64,000 bases of DNA, from contig NZ_AZQN01000004.1 in assembly GCF_000566685.1 (NCBI RefSeq), forward strand, positions 124,001-188,000, in the 5' to 3' direction. Within the stretch, counting starts at the first letter, position 1. Each line of letters begins with the position of its first letter. The notes under the pieces are model-generated. The model made no database searches, had not been told where the DNA came from, and saw nothing but the letters and a program-made list of their open reading frames with translations. The translations under genes were made by a program, and so were the position numbers. The stretch comes from Dyadobacter tibetensis Y620-1 (GTDB lineage: Bacteria > Bacteroidota > Bacteroidia > Cytophagales > Spirosomataceae). Positions 54,610 to 64,000 of the stretch are shown one piece after another.

Positions 54610-56082
54610 ATGAAGAATTTCACCTATAAATCCATCATTTTGAGCGTTGCTACGGTATTACTCTCTAATGGTTGTACCAATGACTTCGATACTATCAATG
54701 CGAACCCCAACGACCCTACTCAGGTGAAGGCTCAATACCTTTTAACGACAGGGCTCGAATCCTCAATTGATCGTTACTGGGGACATCGCAATAGGTTTGA
54801 AAGGATTAATATTGACGCGGCAGAGTTGTATATGCAACATTTGACTCGTAATATCTATTCAAACGAAGGAGATGATTACACGGTATCCGTAGCGCTTACC
54901 AATAACAACTGGAAGGGCTTTTTTAACGACGCTCAGGTCAACTTTCAGCGTATTATTGCCATCTCATCCGAGGGCGGACTCACACCCAATAGTAATTATG
55001 CTGGAATAGCACTAACCATGCGTTCATGGGTATTCATGTTGCTCACCGACATGTATGGGCCTATCCCCTACTCGGAAGCCATAAAAGGCACCGCTAGTGA
55101 GCCCATTTATAGTCCAAAATATGATTCTATGGAATCAATTTACGCTGGCTTGTTGAATGATCTGAAGTTAGCCAACGAACAGCTAAGCCTAACGGGTCCT
55201 GCCGTAGCAGGAGATATTATGTACCAAGGGGATATACTGAAATGGAAAAAATTCACCAACTCCCTCCGGCTTCGTATTGCCAATAGACAGGCGGCCAAGA
55301 AACCGGCAGAGTCTAAAGCTATTTTCTCCGAAATTTTAGGAAACCCCACAGTCTATCCGATTTTCACGTCCAATGCTGACAATGCCCAACTGAACTGCAC
55401 CACGGTTTTACCTAGTAATAATGAGTGGAACCAGGTCATGATACAAGACGGGCGTACCGATTGGAACATTAGCAAGACCTTGGCTGACAAAATGAATGCG
55501 CTGAGCGATGATAGAATCAAGGTATATGCCAATCCCAATAAGGATGGACTATATCAGGGGCACCCCAATGGATTGCCCGATAACGTGGCGACTACTTACC
55601 TGGCAACCAGCTCGACTATCGGAAGCTATTTTACGGATGCCTCTGCTCCAGAAGTAATTATGACTTTCGCAGAGCTCAATTTCATCCTGGCCGAAGCAGC
55701 CATAGATGGCGATATTGTCGGTGATGCGGATATGTATTTCCAAAAAGGTGTAAAAGCATCATTCGAGCAATATGGACTTACGCCCTCTGCCGAATTTACC
55801 AGCAAACTCGGATCGGTCTCCAAGGAAAAAATATTAGAGCAAAAATGGGTAGCACTTTTCGGACAAGGCATAGAGGCCTGGACAGAATGGCGTAGAACCG
55901 GCTTCCCTATTTTCCCTCCTGCCGACTCCCGAGCCGTACTCAATAATAATGGAATATTACCCACCCGCTTCACTTATTCTACCAACGAATATTCCTTGAA
56001 CAAAGTGGGCATAGAAAGTGGAATCAAGCTACTTGGAGGTCAGGATGATATGAAGACAAAATTATGGTGGGCCGAGAAGTAA
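54610..56082 (+). CDS. SusD/RagB family surface lipoprotein
   Basis: The lipoprotein signal VLLSNGC puts the lipid on Cys, followed by TNDFDTINANPND, an acidic stretch of the surface-export kind. The rest is the SusD-like-2 helical fold: RSWVFMLLTDMYGPIPYSEA (TPR-like helices), KWKKFTNSLRLRIANR, and APEVIMTFAELNFILAEAAI. The 490-aa protein acts as the substrate-binding lid on the SusC barrel encoded upstream; the gap between them is 34 bases. The substrate cannot be read from the sequence. Confidence 0.95.
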   Translation: MKNFTYKSIILSVATVLLSNGCTNDFDTINANPNDPTQVKAQYLLTTGLESSIDRYWGHRNRFERINIDAAELYMQHLTRNIYSNEGDDYTVSVALTNNNWKGFFNDAQVNFQRIIAISSEGGLTPNSNYAGIALTMRSWVFMLLTDMYGPIPYSEAIKGTASEPIYSPKYDSMESIYAGLLNDLKLANEQLSLTGPAVAGDIMYQGDILKWKKFTNSLRLRIANRQAAKKPAESKAIFSEILGNPTVYPIFTSNADNAQLNCTTVLPSNNEWNQVMIQDGRTDWNISKTLADKMNALSDDRIKVYANPNKDGLYQGHPNGLPDNVATTYLATSSTIGSYFTDASAPEVIMTFAELNFILAEAAIDGDIVGDADMYFQKGVKASFEQYGLTPSAEFTSKLGSVSKEKILEQKWVALFGQGIEAWTEWRRTGFPIFPPADSRAVLNNNGILPTRFTYSTNEYSLNKVGIESGIKLLGGQDDMKTKLWWAEK

Positions 56083-56120
56083 TTCCTAAAAAATGATCTA
56101 TAATCCAAATCATTGATCCT

Positions 56121-56594
56121 ATGAAAATTTCTTATAAATACTTGTTTTTACTTGGGCTAACCCTATCCCTGCTATCATCTTGCAAAGAAGAAGACCCCTG
56201 GGTAGATGCGGCAGCGGCACCAGTCCTGGTGGATATAATAGGCGCTCCTTTTGGCTATCCCCAAGCTAAAGACCCAACCGTAGAATACCCCATTGCTACG
56301 GCCAAGTTATCCTTACAAGCCAGGTTATTGGAGCTTGACAAAACTAATATTCTTAATAAGGATATTGGAATCGATTCAATACCAGTAGCGGGTGTAAAAG
56401 TAATCGTAAGCCTGCGCGATGGGGCAACCCTTGCCGAGGCCACCTCAGGAGCCGATGGCCTGCTTAAAATAGAAAAATCCTGGACAGAACTTGGCGTCTC
56501 GGCCCCCAAGGCGAACCAATTGATCAAACTCAGCTGGACAGGATCATATAAAGGAGTAACATTTACCCGATTTTCCCAGATCAAAGCCTTGTAA
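56121..56594 (+). CDS. Small probable surface lipoprotein of the Sus locus
   Basis: This 157-aa lipoprotein has the signal LLGLTLSLLSSC followed directly by KEEDP. That acidic signal resembles the lipoprotein surface-export motif of Bacteroidetes. The remainder looks like a single Ig/transthyretin-like beta-sandwich (DSIPVAGVKVIVSLRDGATL, ending FTRFSQIKAL). It sits between SusD and the aminotransferase with a gap of about 40 bases on each side. A role in binding or presenting the imported ligand is only an inference; I do not recognise the family. Confidence 0.8.
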   Translation: MKISYKYLFLLGLTLSLLSSCKEEDPWVDAAAAPVLVDIIGAPFGYPQAKDPTVEYPIATAKLSLQARLLELDKTNILNKDIGIDSIPVAGVKVIVSLRDGATLAEATSGADGLLKIEKSWTELGVSAPKANQLIKLSWTGSYKGVTFTRFSQIKAL

Positions 56595-56637
56595 CCATAA
56601 TCAAACTACCCAAAATTAAGCTAAAACAATTGTAGAT

Positions 56638-57825
56638 ATGAATCAGAAAATGGACCGTCGCAGTGTATTAAAATCGGGTTTATTAGCCATTGGAGGCATG
56701 TCCCTTGCCCCTCACCTGAGCATGGGAGCGTTCTCTAACAGCCCTTTATCCCTGGATCCTGAAAATCGCATTTACCGCAGCCCTCTGGTAAGGGAGCATT
56801 TTCTTCCTGATGATTTTAAGGCCCCTAAAATCATAGCCAAGCTGAATGCCAATGAGAACCCTTACGGCCCTCCAATGTCTGCCCAGAAGGCAGTGGCTGA
56901 TTCTGTTAAAAATGGCAATAGGTATGCATGGAAAGAAATGTATGATCTGGTTGATAAGATTGCCAAAAAAGAAGGGGTTACACCAGACCATATAATGATG
57001 GGCCCTGGCTCCTCAGACCTCTTAGAGAAAGTTGCAATTGTACTTTTTATGGATGGGGGAAATGTCGTATCGGCAGACCCATGCTATATGTCCTTAATTA
57101 AGGTAGCAGAGTCGGTTGGAGCTACCTGGAAGGCGGTTCCCTGCACCTCCGATTGGTCACATGACCTAAAAGCAATGGAAGCGGCCATAGATAAGGACAC
57201 CAAATTGGTTTACGTATGTAATCCCAACAACCCTACAGGGGCTATCACCTCGGGAAAAGATTTGCTGGACTTCTGCTCCAGAGTGTCCGAAAAAGTCCCT
57301 GTTTTCGTAGACGAAGCCTATATCGAACTTGCGGTAGGTGCCGATACAGAAAGTATGGTATCCCTTCTTGCTAAGAAAAAGAATGTTATCGTGGCCCGTA
57401 CCTTCTCTAAAATTATGGGTATGGCCGGAATACGGGTGGGATATATGGCGGCCCTCCCTTCGTTTATTGAGCAAATCAGTAAGATTACACGGGGAGGAAT
57501 GGGTATTTCTTACACGTCAATATTTGCAGCTTCTGCCAGCCTCGACGACAAGGACTTCCAAGGAAATACGCGCAAACTCAACCACGAGGCAAAGCAGTAT
57601 CTCTATACAGAATTAAAAAATCGAGGATATGAATATATTCCCTCTTATACCAACTTTGTTCTGTTCCCTATAACCTTTCCAGGAAAGGAATTACTAACGA
57701 AAATGGCCTCTAAAGGCGTAGCCGTTCGCTCCTTCGATATTATGGATAAAACATGGTGTCGGGTAAGTATTGGCACCATGGACGAGATGAAGGCCTTCGT
57801 AGGTGCACTCAACCAATTTAGTTAA
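56638..57825 (+). CDS. Tat-targeted PLP-dependent aminotransferase, histidinol-phosphate aminotransferase-like
   Basis: This 395-aa fold-type I aminotransferase has a Tat signal at its N-terminus (MDRRSVLKSGLLAIGG, twin Arg at 7-8). PLP site residues are all present: Asn198 in CNPNNPTG, Asp225 and Tyr228 in VFVDEAYIE, Lys258 in ARTFSKIMGMAG, and the Arg-containing RVSIGTMDEM end. The substrate-side opening (NANENPYGPP) is typical of HisC relatives. Tat export suggests the folded, PLP-loaded enzyme works in the periplasm. It is cotranscribed with the Sus genes and probably acts on the imported substrate. Confidence 0.9.
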   Translation: MNQKMDRRSVLKSGLLAIGGMSLAPHLSMGAFSNSPLSLDPENRIYRSPLVREHFLPDDFKAPKIIAKLNANENPYGPPMSAQKAVADSVKNGNRYAWKEMYDLVDKIAKKEGVTPDHIMMGPGSSDLLEKVAIVLFMDGGNVVSADPCYMSLIKVAESVGATWKAVPCTSDWSHDLKAMEAAIDKDTKLVYVCNPNNPTGAITSGKDLLDFCSRVSEKVPVFVDEAYIELAVGADTESMVSLLAKKKNVIVARTFSKIMGMAGIRVGYMAALPSFIEQISKITRGGMGISYTSIFAASASLDDKDFQGNTRKLNHEAKQYLYTELKNRGYEYIPSYTNFVLFPITFPGKELLTKMASKGVAVRSFDIMDKTWCRVSIGTMDEMKAFVGALNQFS

Positions 57826-57841
57826 ATAATAGTACGGGGAC

Positions 57842-57870
57842 CCAGCCGGGCGGAGAATCCGCCCGGCTGG
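57842..57870 (+). other. GC-rich 13-bp perfect hairpin between the aminotransferase and permease genes
   Basis: CCAGCCGGGCGGA (57842-57854) and TCCGCCCGGCTGG (57858-57870) pair exactly around a GAA loop, 17 bases past the stop codon. No U-run follows. It may protect the 3' end of the upstream mRNA segment and weaken expression of the permease genes rather than terminate. Confidence 0.75.
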
Positions 57871-57955
57871 CTTAGCCCTATTAGCGTACCCACGAAAGCA
57901 TTACCCTCTTCTCTATAAAAGACTCAGGACTCCTATCATCAAAAAGAAATTCACC

Positions 57956-59050
57956 ATGAGCGATGCCCTACAAAAAACCATTACCCTTCTCCTCATTATC
58001 GTACTCGGCCTTTTATTAAAGAATAAGTTCACAAGCAAGGAACAGACCAATGGTCTTAAAGAAATCATATTGTCGGTAGCCCTTCCAGCCACAATTTTTA
58101 TCTCACTGATGAAGATTGAAATCGACTCTACCATGATTGTTATCCCGGTTCTGATGCTGGTATTTAACATTATACTCTACTTACTCACGCCCCTGTCCTT
58201 TACGCTCTTTGGGATCGATAAAGATAGCCAGACAGGGCGGACGATGATGATGTTGATTCCCTCCCTGGCCCCTGGACTTTCCTGCTTCCCATTTATCGCC
58301 GAATTTCTTGGAGATAAAAGTCTGGCCATTGCGGCCTTAGCAGACGTGGGCAATAAAATATTTGTTCTCATTACCCTTTATATTGTGGCTTTGAACATGT
58401 ATTTAAAAAATAATAATGACCAGGATACGAATACCAGGAGTAAAGTCACGAGTCTATTGTCCAGTATGTTCCGCGAACCCATCAATATACTAATGATAGC
58501 CGCCCTGATCATGTTAAGTATCGGGATCAATTATAGCACCTTACCGGCCGTTATCACCGACCTTTTTAACAAAACCAGTGCCATGATGACTCCTCTGGTT
58601 TTGCTATTTATAGGCTTAGCCGTTCAGCTTCGGGAAGGCAGAAAAAGAACTGTAGCAAGCATGTTATTTTTTCGGGCGGGTATTAGTCTTTTGATTAGTT
58701 CGGGAATGATATTTCTACTCAACATTAACGACACAAACACTATCTTGCTGGCCACCGTGCTTCCGCTTAGCGCCGTTAGCTTTTGGCCGTTAGCCCATAT
58801 ATCTGCCTTTACCGCCAAGGAAGATCAAAAAAATCTACCGAAGGAAAAGCGTACTTTCGACACCGAATTAGCCGTACTATTGCTCGCCTTTTCCCTTCCA
58901 TTTTCGACCCTGCTCATACTCGGACTCCTTTCTTCAGGCACTTATTTTGCGAATCTCCATCACCTAATTATTTCAGGATTTGCACTGCTTGGTATGGGAG
59001 CGCTCCCCCAGATTATAAACAAGGTATATCTCAGTGTGTCTAAGGCCTAA
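57956..59050 (+). CDS. AEC-type (auxin efflux carrier-like) membrane permease
   Basis: This 364-aa protein has about ten membrane helices in the two-repeat AEC arrangement: a first half (LLLIIVLGLLLKNKF, then EIILSVALPATIFISLMKIE), a cytoplasmic loop (NNNDQDTNTRSK), and a second half (LVLLFIGLAVQLREG). AEC proteins move organic acids, amino acids or auxin, mostly by proton gradients. The gene overlaps the next one by one base (TAATG). In the Sus locus it could take the transamination product, or the amino acid donor, across the inner membrane; this is inference. Confidence 0.85.
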   Translation: MSDALQKTITLLLIIVLGLLLKNKFTSKEQTNGLKEIILSVALPATIFISLMKIEIDSTMIVIPVLMLVFNIILYLLTPLSFTLFGIDKDSQTGRTMMMLIPSLAPGLSCFPFIAEFLGDKSLAIAALADVGNKIFVLITLYIVALNMYLKNNNDQDTNTRSKVTSLLSSMFREPINILMIAALIMLSIGINYSTLPAVITDLFNKTSAMMTPLVLLFIGLAVQLREGRKRTVASMLFFRAGISLLISSGMIFLLNINDTNTILLATVLPLSAVSFWPLAHISAFTAKEDQKNLPKEKRTFDTELAVLLLAFSLPFSTLLILGLLSSGTYFANLHHLIISGFALLGMGALPQIINKVYLSVSKA

Positions 59051-59649
59051 TGTCACTCCATTCCCCTATTATGAAAGCACTATCCCTTATATTCCTGATC
59101 ATTCTAAGCGCAAATTGTTTTGCCAGAGAGCAAACTGATAAAAAAAAGAAGGTCACCAGTGAAAAAAATTCCGTTCAAATTGGTAAAGATAGTCGGCGCG
59201 TTTCCTTTCTGGGTCCTAAAGCCACCATCACCCTTGCTGATGGATTGAAGAAAAATCTGGAGAATATCGTTATTGGAGATCAGCTAACTACCTGCCAGCA
59301 CGGACAGCCTGCTATCACTAAAGTTCTGCACATAACCGTATATAATAATCCTTCTCAGCCTCTTATGGCTGTATACCTTCGTCCGCACAGTTCCGAAGAA
59401 ACAATGGTACCGGCCCTATTGCTTGAAGGGGCGGCACATCACAAAGTGCAAACGACAAATGGTAGAAAGAAGTTGAAAAATCTTAGTAAAAGGGATATAC
59501 TCTATCATTTCGACTACGAAACCGGCTTGGTTACAAAATGGAGGGTGGGGGCTATTAAAAGAAATGCAAATAACATAAACAAGGCTTATCAACTCACCAC
59601 GGAATCTGGCACATTCCTTGCCGACAACCTCCTAGTTACCAACCATTAG
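59050..59649 (+). CDS. Exported Hint (hedgehog/intein)-fold-like protein
   Basis: This 199-aa protein has a signal peptide (LSLIFLIILSANCFA, from either ATG 59050 or 59071). The rest follows the Hint pattern: ITLADGLKKNLENIVIGDQL (block A-like, about 60-79), AAHHKVQTTNGRKKLKNLSK (block B-like with His130), DILYHFD, and the closing TFLADNLLVTNH. The splicing Cys is absent (only Ser52 nearby), and the C-terminus is Asn-His without a following nucleophile. So autoprocessing is doubtful. Its start overlaps the AEC gene's stop. The function is unknown. Confidence 0.7.
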   Translation: MSLHSPIMKALSLIFLIILSANCFAREQTDKKKKVTSEKNSVQIGKDSRRVSFLGPKATITLADGLKKNLENIVIGDQLTTCQHGQPAITKVLHITVYNNPSQPLMAVYLRPHSSEETMVPALLLEGAAHHKVQTTNGRKKLKNLSKRDILYHFDYETGLVTKWRVGAIKRNANNINKAYQLTTESGTFLADNLLVTNH

Positions 59650-59695
59650 AAGATCATGTAAATCCGCACTGTAAGGTGGTGCAAACAGTAATGAT

Positions 59696-59730
59696 ACAAC
59701 TTGGGGCAGTTGCTCCAAGTTGTTTTTATT
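59696..59730 (+). terminator. Intrinsic terminator of the Sus/aminotransferase/AEC locus
   Basis: ACAACTTGG (59696-59704) pairs exactly with CCAAGTTGT (59715-59723), followed by a T-rich run. It closes the transcript 46 bases past the Hint-like gene. Confidence 0.9.
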
Positions 59731-59812
59731 TGGGATAAACTCATGGAAAAACACATATATCCAGTAGCTAGCCTACCTGTTGGCCTGGGTGGAGTATGGT
59801 TTTGGAACAGTG

Positions 59813-59838
59813 GTCACAAATTAAATATAATTTGTAAC
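59813..59838 (+). promoter_or_regulatory. Palindromic operator upstream of gdhA
   Basis: GTnACAAATTA (59813-59823), four bases, then TAATTTGTnAC (59828-59838) form a long inverted repeat with one mismatched pair on each arm. The right arm contains a sequence close to the TAnnTTTG -7 box, so a bound dimer would block or position RNA polymerase. It lies 101 bases before the chosen gdhA start. The regulator is unknown. Confidence 0.6.
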
Positions 59839-59926
59839 TTCGGGGCCTAATGCGCCTACCAATTTCCTTCTCAAGGAGGCATGGGCCAGAAAACGCACAC
59901 ACTCACATGAATTTCATTCCATATAA

Positions 59927-61276
<1,350 letters not shown>

Positions 61277-61314
61277 GTTCATTCCTATTGAACGCCTTCC
61301 ATAATTCATCATAT

Positions 61315-61358
61315 AAAAATCCCGGAAAAATTCTGAATAGAACATTTCTGGGATTTTT
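61315..61358. terminator. Bidirectional terminator after gdhA
   Basis: AAAAATCCCGGAAA (61315-61328) and TTTCTGGGATTTTT (61345-61358) form a 14-bp stem with one G-U pair and T-runs in both directions, between convergent gdhA and the T9SS protein gene. Confidence 0.9.
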
Positions 61359-61424
61359 ATATTTCAACCTTATGTTTGATATCAGCAGTCGTGAAGCAGC
61401 TAACCTTAGTTTCCGGGAATATTA

Positions 61425-62924
61425 TTATGGACGCTGTACCAACAGTTTATGTCTCGACTCCAGAATTCCATTCCTGAACAAGGAAATGGTATAAAACCCT
61501 TGAGCCAAATTCCGGCAATCCACTCCTTCTTCCGAAATTAAAGCCTGAGAATAAACAACTAATCCAGAGGCATTAATAATCTCAATACGATCGTATAAAC
61601 TAGGTTGGCTCACCAATAACCGCTCACTTACAGGATTGGGATAAAGACTTACCCCCCCACCTACATGGATACTCCTTATACGGCTAAAACTAAAGGTTCC
61701 ATCTTGATCTATCATTTTTAAACGAAAGTAATGCATTCCTACTGAAGCCCGGGCATACCAATAGGAATACCTCATCTCCGCCTGGCTTTCACCCTCTGCC
61801 CCCACTGCAGCTAGGGTTTCCCAATTTTTTCCGTCGAGGGTATGCTCTACTTCAAAATGACTACTGCCACGTTCCTCAATAGTACTCCATTCCAATTGTA
61901 CATCAGTATTTTCCAGGTTCAATAAAAATTGCTTCAGTCGTACGGGCAAAGCGTTATCAAAATTGGCTGTCAAATTAAAATTATGAAATTCGAAACCCCC
62001 TATCTGTTCGACATTCCCACCTATGACGGCCTGTCCGTTTATGGAACCACCGCTACCCGATAAGCTAGCCTGTGGAGCCAGAACACTTCCTAACAAGCCA
62101 AAACGTGTTAAGGACAATTGGGTAGTATTGGGGAAATTAAATAATATCTTTTCACCAGCTCCATACAACGGGATCCCTTTCCCATTAATGGTCATATTTC
62201 CGTCTGAGATTACTACATCCGTATTGGTCACATTGATCAGGATGGAAGATCCTTCAGGTACCATCACGGAAATTCCTGTATTATGCCCGGCAGGAATGGT
62301 AAGTTCAAATACATTCAGCTCCGTATTGCTACCCGTTAGCGTAATGGGCTCCCAGGGGAACTCTTGAAGAGCAGTGCCAGTAGGAGCAAAATTTTGCAGT
62401 TTAATACTAAGGGCTTTGTATTCGTTCAGTAGATCACCTTCATTAAACTTGATATAGTTGGTTAAGCCCGTCTGCATCGTCCCCATGGTCGTGGGTGTGG
62501 TAGACCCTACACTTACCCTATTCAAGATAATATTGCCCTGGACCTGCCAGTTAGAGCCTAAATTGGTAAAATCTCCATTGACTATAAAATTATCTGTATT
62601 AACTGGAGCACTCGACGATCCCAGGGCTGGTCCGGCGATGCCCACACTATAACCAGCGTTGGGCGTGAGGAACGAAAAGTCTCCTCCTACAACTAAACGC
62701 CCCTCGGTGTCACCAGAGTTACTGGTTAGATTCCCGAAGATCAGTGCATTGAAATTCCCACTACCTGCAAACCCGGTAGTTTGGTATTTGGCAGGTATTG
62801 TCAAGATATTATTGACACCCTGCGCATGGCTTTCCGATGCATACAGTCCTACATAGCCAATGATCATTAATATTTTAAAAAAGGTAAGATTGCTCTCAAA
62901 ACTTACAGTAAATTTTCTACTCAT
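61425..62924 (-). CDS. Choice-of-anchor A family protein with a type IX secretion C-terminal domain
   Basis: The 499-aa exported protein (ATG at 62924) has a long signal segment (KILMIIGYVGLYASESHAQ). The choice-of-anchor A domain follows (FNALIFGNLTSNSGDTEGRL, then DFTNLGSNWQVQGNIILNRV and the GPALGSSSAP loop). A linker with a fibronectin-like strand set leads to a C-terminal sorting domain starting VSLYPNPVSERLLVS, typical of type A T9SS cargo. Surface display is therefore likely. Adhesion is a reasonable guess, but no ligand can be inferred. Confidence 0.9.
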   Translation of the reverse strand: MSRKFTVSFESNLTFFKILMIIGYVGLYASESHAQGVNNILTIPAKYQTTGFAGSGNFNALIFGNLTSNSGDTEGRLVVGGDFSFLTPNAGYSVGIAGPALGSSSAPVNTDNFIVNGDFTNLGSNWQVQGNIILNRVSVGSTTPTTMGTMQTGLTNYIKFNEGDLLNEYKALSIKLQNFAPTGTALQEFPWEPITLTGSNTELNVFELTIPAGHNTGISVMVPEGSSILINVTNTDVVISDGNMTINGKGIPLYGAGEKILFNFPNTTQLSLTRFGLLGSVLAPQASLSGSGGSINGQAVIGGNVEQIGGFEFHNFNLTANFDNALPVRLKQFLLNLENTDVQLEWSTIEERGSSHFEVEHTLDGKNWETLAAVGAEGESQAEMRYSYWYARASVGMHYFRLKMIDQDGTFSFSRIRSIHVGGGVSLYPNPVSERLLVSQPSLYDRIEIINASGLVVYSQALISEEGVDCRNLAQGFYTISLFRNGILESRHKLLVQRP

Positions 62925-63622
62925 AAACACTAATAAATGATTGGTTATATTATTTATTTTTTTACTCACCTCCCACCTTGCGAATTCCCCTGTCATGAAA
63001 AGCAATTATTATTTTGTGAGCAATTGCATTATTCAGGAACAACCAATGATTAAGTTCAGCAAATAGAGTCAAATCTTTTCGATTTAATATTTACGATTAT
63101 TCAAGGCAAACAAGCCCGCAAATATAAGGAGATCCTATGACCCAAACCTAGACAAAATAATATTTATCTACCTAACAATCAGCAGATTACAAAGAATAAT
63201 AGTAGCGTTATTGATTTTTATTAATTATTGGATCCAAATATGGCATTCTACATTTATCAGATGTCTCAAATTTTAACTATAATCAATAAAAATAAATTTG
63301 AATAATTTTGGTAAAATAAAATCAGATAGGAATATAATTTCTATTGGTCTAAAAACGGATGATACCTAAGATCGAATAGCGGTAATATGGGTTTATATCC
63401 GTTAAGATTAAATTGATTTACGTCGGCCAAAAGTAGGAGCTCCTTCCCATTTTGTTTGATACAACAGCAAACTTTATCTGTTTTTCTCTAAACAAAACTC
63501 TAGAAACCTAGACATAATTTTTCAGAGAAAGGGAGATTTACCAAATCCTTTACGGTCAGGTAGTAAAGAGCAGGGACAATAAAAAATCGCCATCACTTAC
63601 GGAGGTATAATAACCTTCTGAT
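62925..63622. other. AT-rich intergenic region upstream of the T9SS protein gene
   Basis: This 698-base stretch holds no credible gene. On the minus strand TATATTTG (63126-63119) fits the -7 consensus about 195 bases before the T9SS gene, without a good -33. A weak 7-bp dyad (AACGGAT 63354-63360, ATCCGTT 63397-63403) has a 36-base loop. Nothing else was recognised. Confidence 0.45.
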
Positions 63623-64000
63623 TCAATCAACTTTTCCTGGCATGTGTTTCCTCTCCCCCATCAGGAGCAACAAAGCTTCCGCTCCTTCTATTTTCTCTGC
63701 GACGAGTCTGAAAATAGCAGCAAAAGGAACAAAAAGGATCATTCCGGAAGCCCCCCAAATAATACCACCGGCCACTATTACTACCAGTGTCGCCAAGGTA
63801 TTAAGATTAACCCTTTGGCCAACTGCCCACGGGAAAATCAGATTGGCTTCCAGATATTGAACAAAACTGTAAATACCTATCACTCCAAGGGGTGCCCAGA
63901 TAGAATCGTATAAACTCCAGGAAATAGCAATGGGCAACAGGGAAGCGATCATAATCCCCACATATGGTATAAAAGTAAGGATTGAGGCAATTAAGCCGAA
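63623..64000 (-). CDS. AI-2E family transporter (C-terminal part only)
   Basis: The frame is open to the right window edge and reads FGLIASILTFIPYVGIMIAS, then SFVQYLEANLIFPWAVGQRV and NLNTLATLVVIVAGGIIWGA, the conserved end of the AI-2E/PerM-type eight-helix membrane family. It ends with a short tail after LVAEKIEGAEALLLL. Members export or exchange small solutes; AI-2 export was proposed for the founding protein, and others act as ion or solute antiporters. The N-terminal half lies outside the window. Confidence 0.9.
   Translation of the reverse strand, partial: FGLIASILTFIPYVGIMIASLLPIAISWSLYDSIWAPLGVIGIYSFVQYLEANLIFPWAVGQRVNLNTLATLVVIVAGGIIWGASGMILFVPFAAIFRLVAEKIEGAEALLLLMGERKHMPGKVD

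Overview
The window comes from a chromosome of a Bacteroidota bacterium, most likely of the order Cytophagales (Spirosoma/Dyadobacter-like). The evidence is paired SusC/SusD genes, an ECF sigma/FecR/TonB-receptor module, a protein with a type IX secretion C-terminal domain, a GWxTD lipoprotein, DUF5686 and PorT-like barrels, and several -7 boxes of the Bacteroidetes form TAnnTTTG. I see no rRNA, intact tRNA, CRISPR array, prophage, insertion sequence or transposase. Most of the window is ordinary core genome on both strands. The genus is inference.

Layout: 1-2522 (minus) is a sigma factor, FecR anti-sigma and the start of a SusC receptor with an STN domain, cut by the left edge. 2760-4483 (minus) is nicotinate phosphoribosyltransferase coupled to a DUF3820 gene. 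4907-17599 holds an outer-membrane barrel, phosphoglycerate kinase, a FAN1-like VRR-NUC nuclease, a DUF1801 protein, an unknown exported barrel protein, an exported EEP-family hydrolase, and a run of two M16 peptidases plus an exported sugar isomerase. 18114-24691 holds leuS, a PorT-like barrel, and an ScfR/RamB-like regulator convergent with glutaryl-CoA dehydrogenase. 24891-40097 holds a COG2509 flavoprotein, a CoA-type NUDIX hydrolase, parC, a SanA-like protein, DUF5686, a nitroreductase/ABC ATPase pair, YbjQ, metF with a likely attenuator leader, an ElaA-like GNAT, YebC and an LgoD-like dehydrogenase. 40431-44687 (minus) is glutathione peroxidase, an alpha/beta hydrolase, a methyltransferase, a Gre-like protein and a large membrane protein. 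44996-50321 holds pyrB, a dienoyl-CoA-reductase-like SDR, the GWxTD lipoprotein, rlmB and mnmA.

The most distinctive region is 50973-59730. A clear promoter and a long structured leader precede SusC, SusD, a small probable surface lipoprotein, a Tat-targeted HisC-like aminotransferase, an AEC-type permease and a small exported Hint-fold-like protein, closed by a terminator. It looks like an uptake and processing locus for an unknown amine- or amino-acid-containing substrate; that role is inference. Downstream are gdhA behind a long palindromic operator, a choice-of-anchor A protein with a T9SS sorting tail, and an AI-2E family transporter cut by the right edge.

The best regulatory candidate is the metF leader (37041-37219, minus): promoter, about 140-nt leader, intrinsic terminator, and an upstream 8-nt segment able to pair with the terminator's 5' arm. 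I could not match it to a known SAM or folate riboswitch. Intergenic hairpins, two orphan terminators and a cluster of 13-bp repeats are recorded as separate entries.
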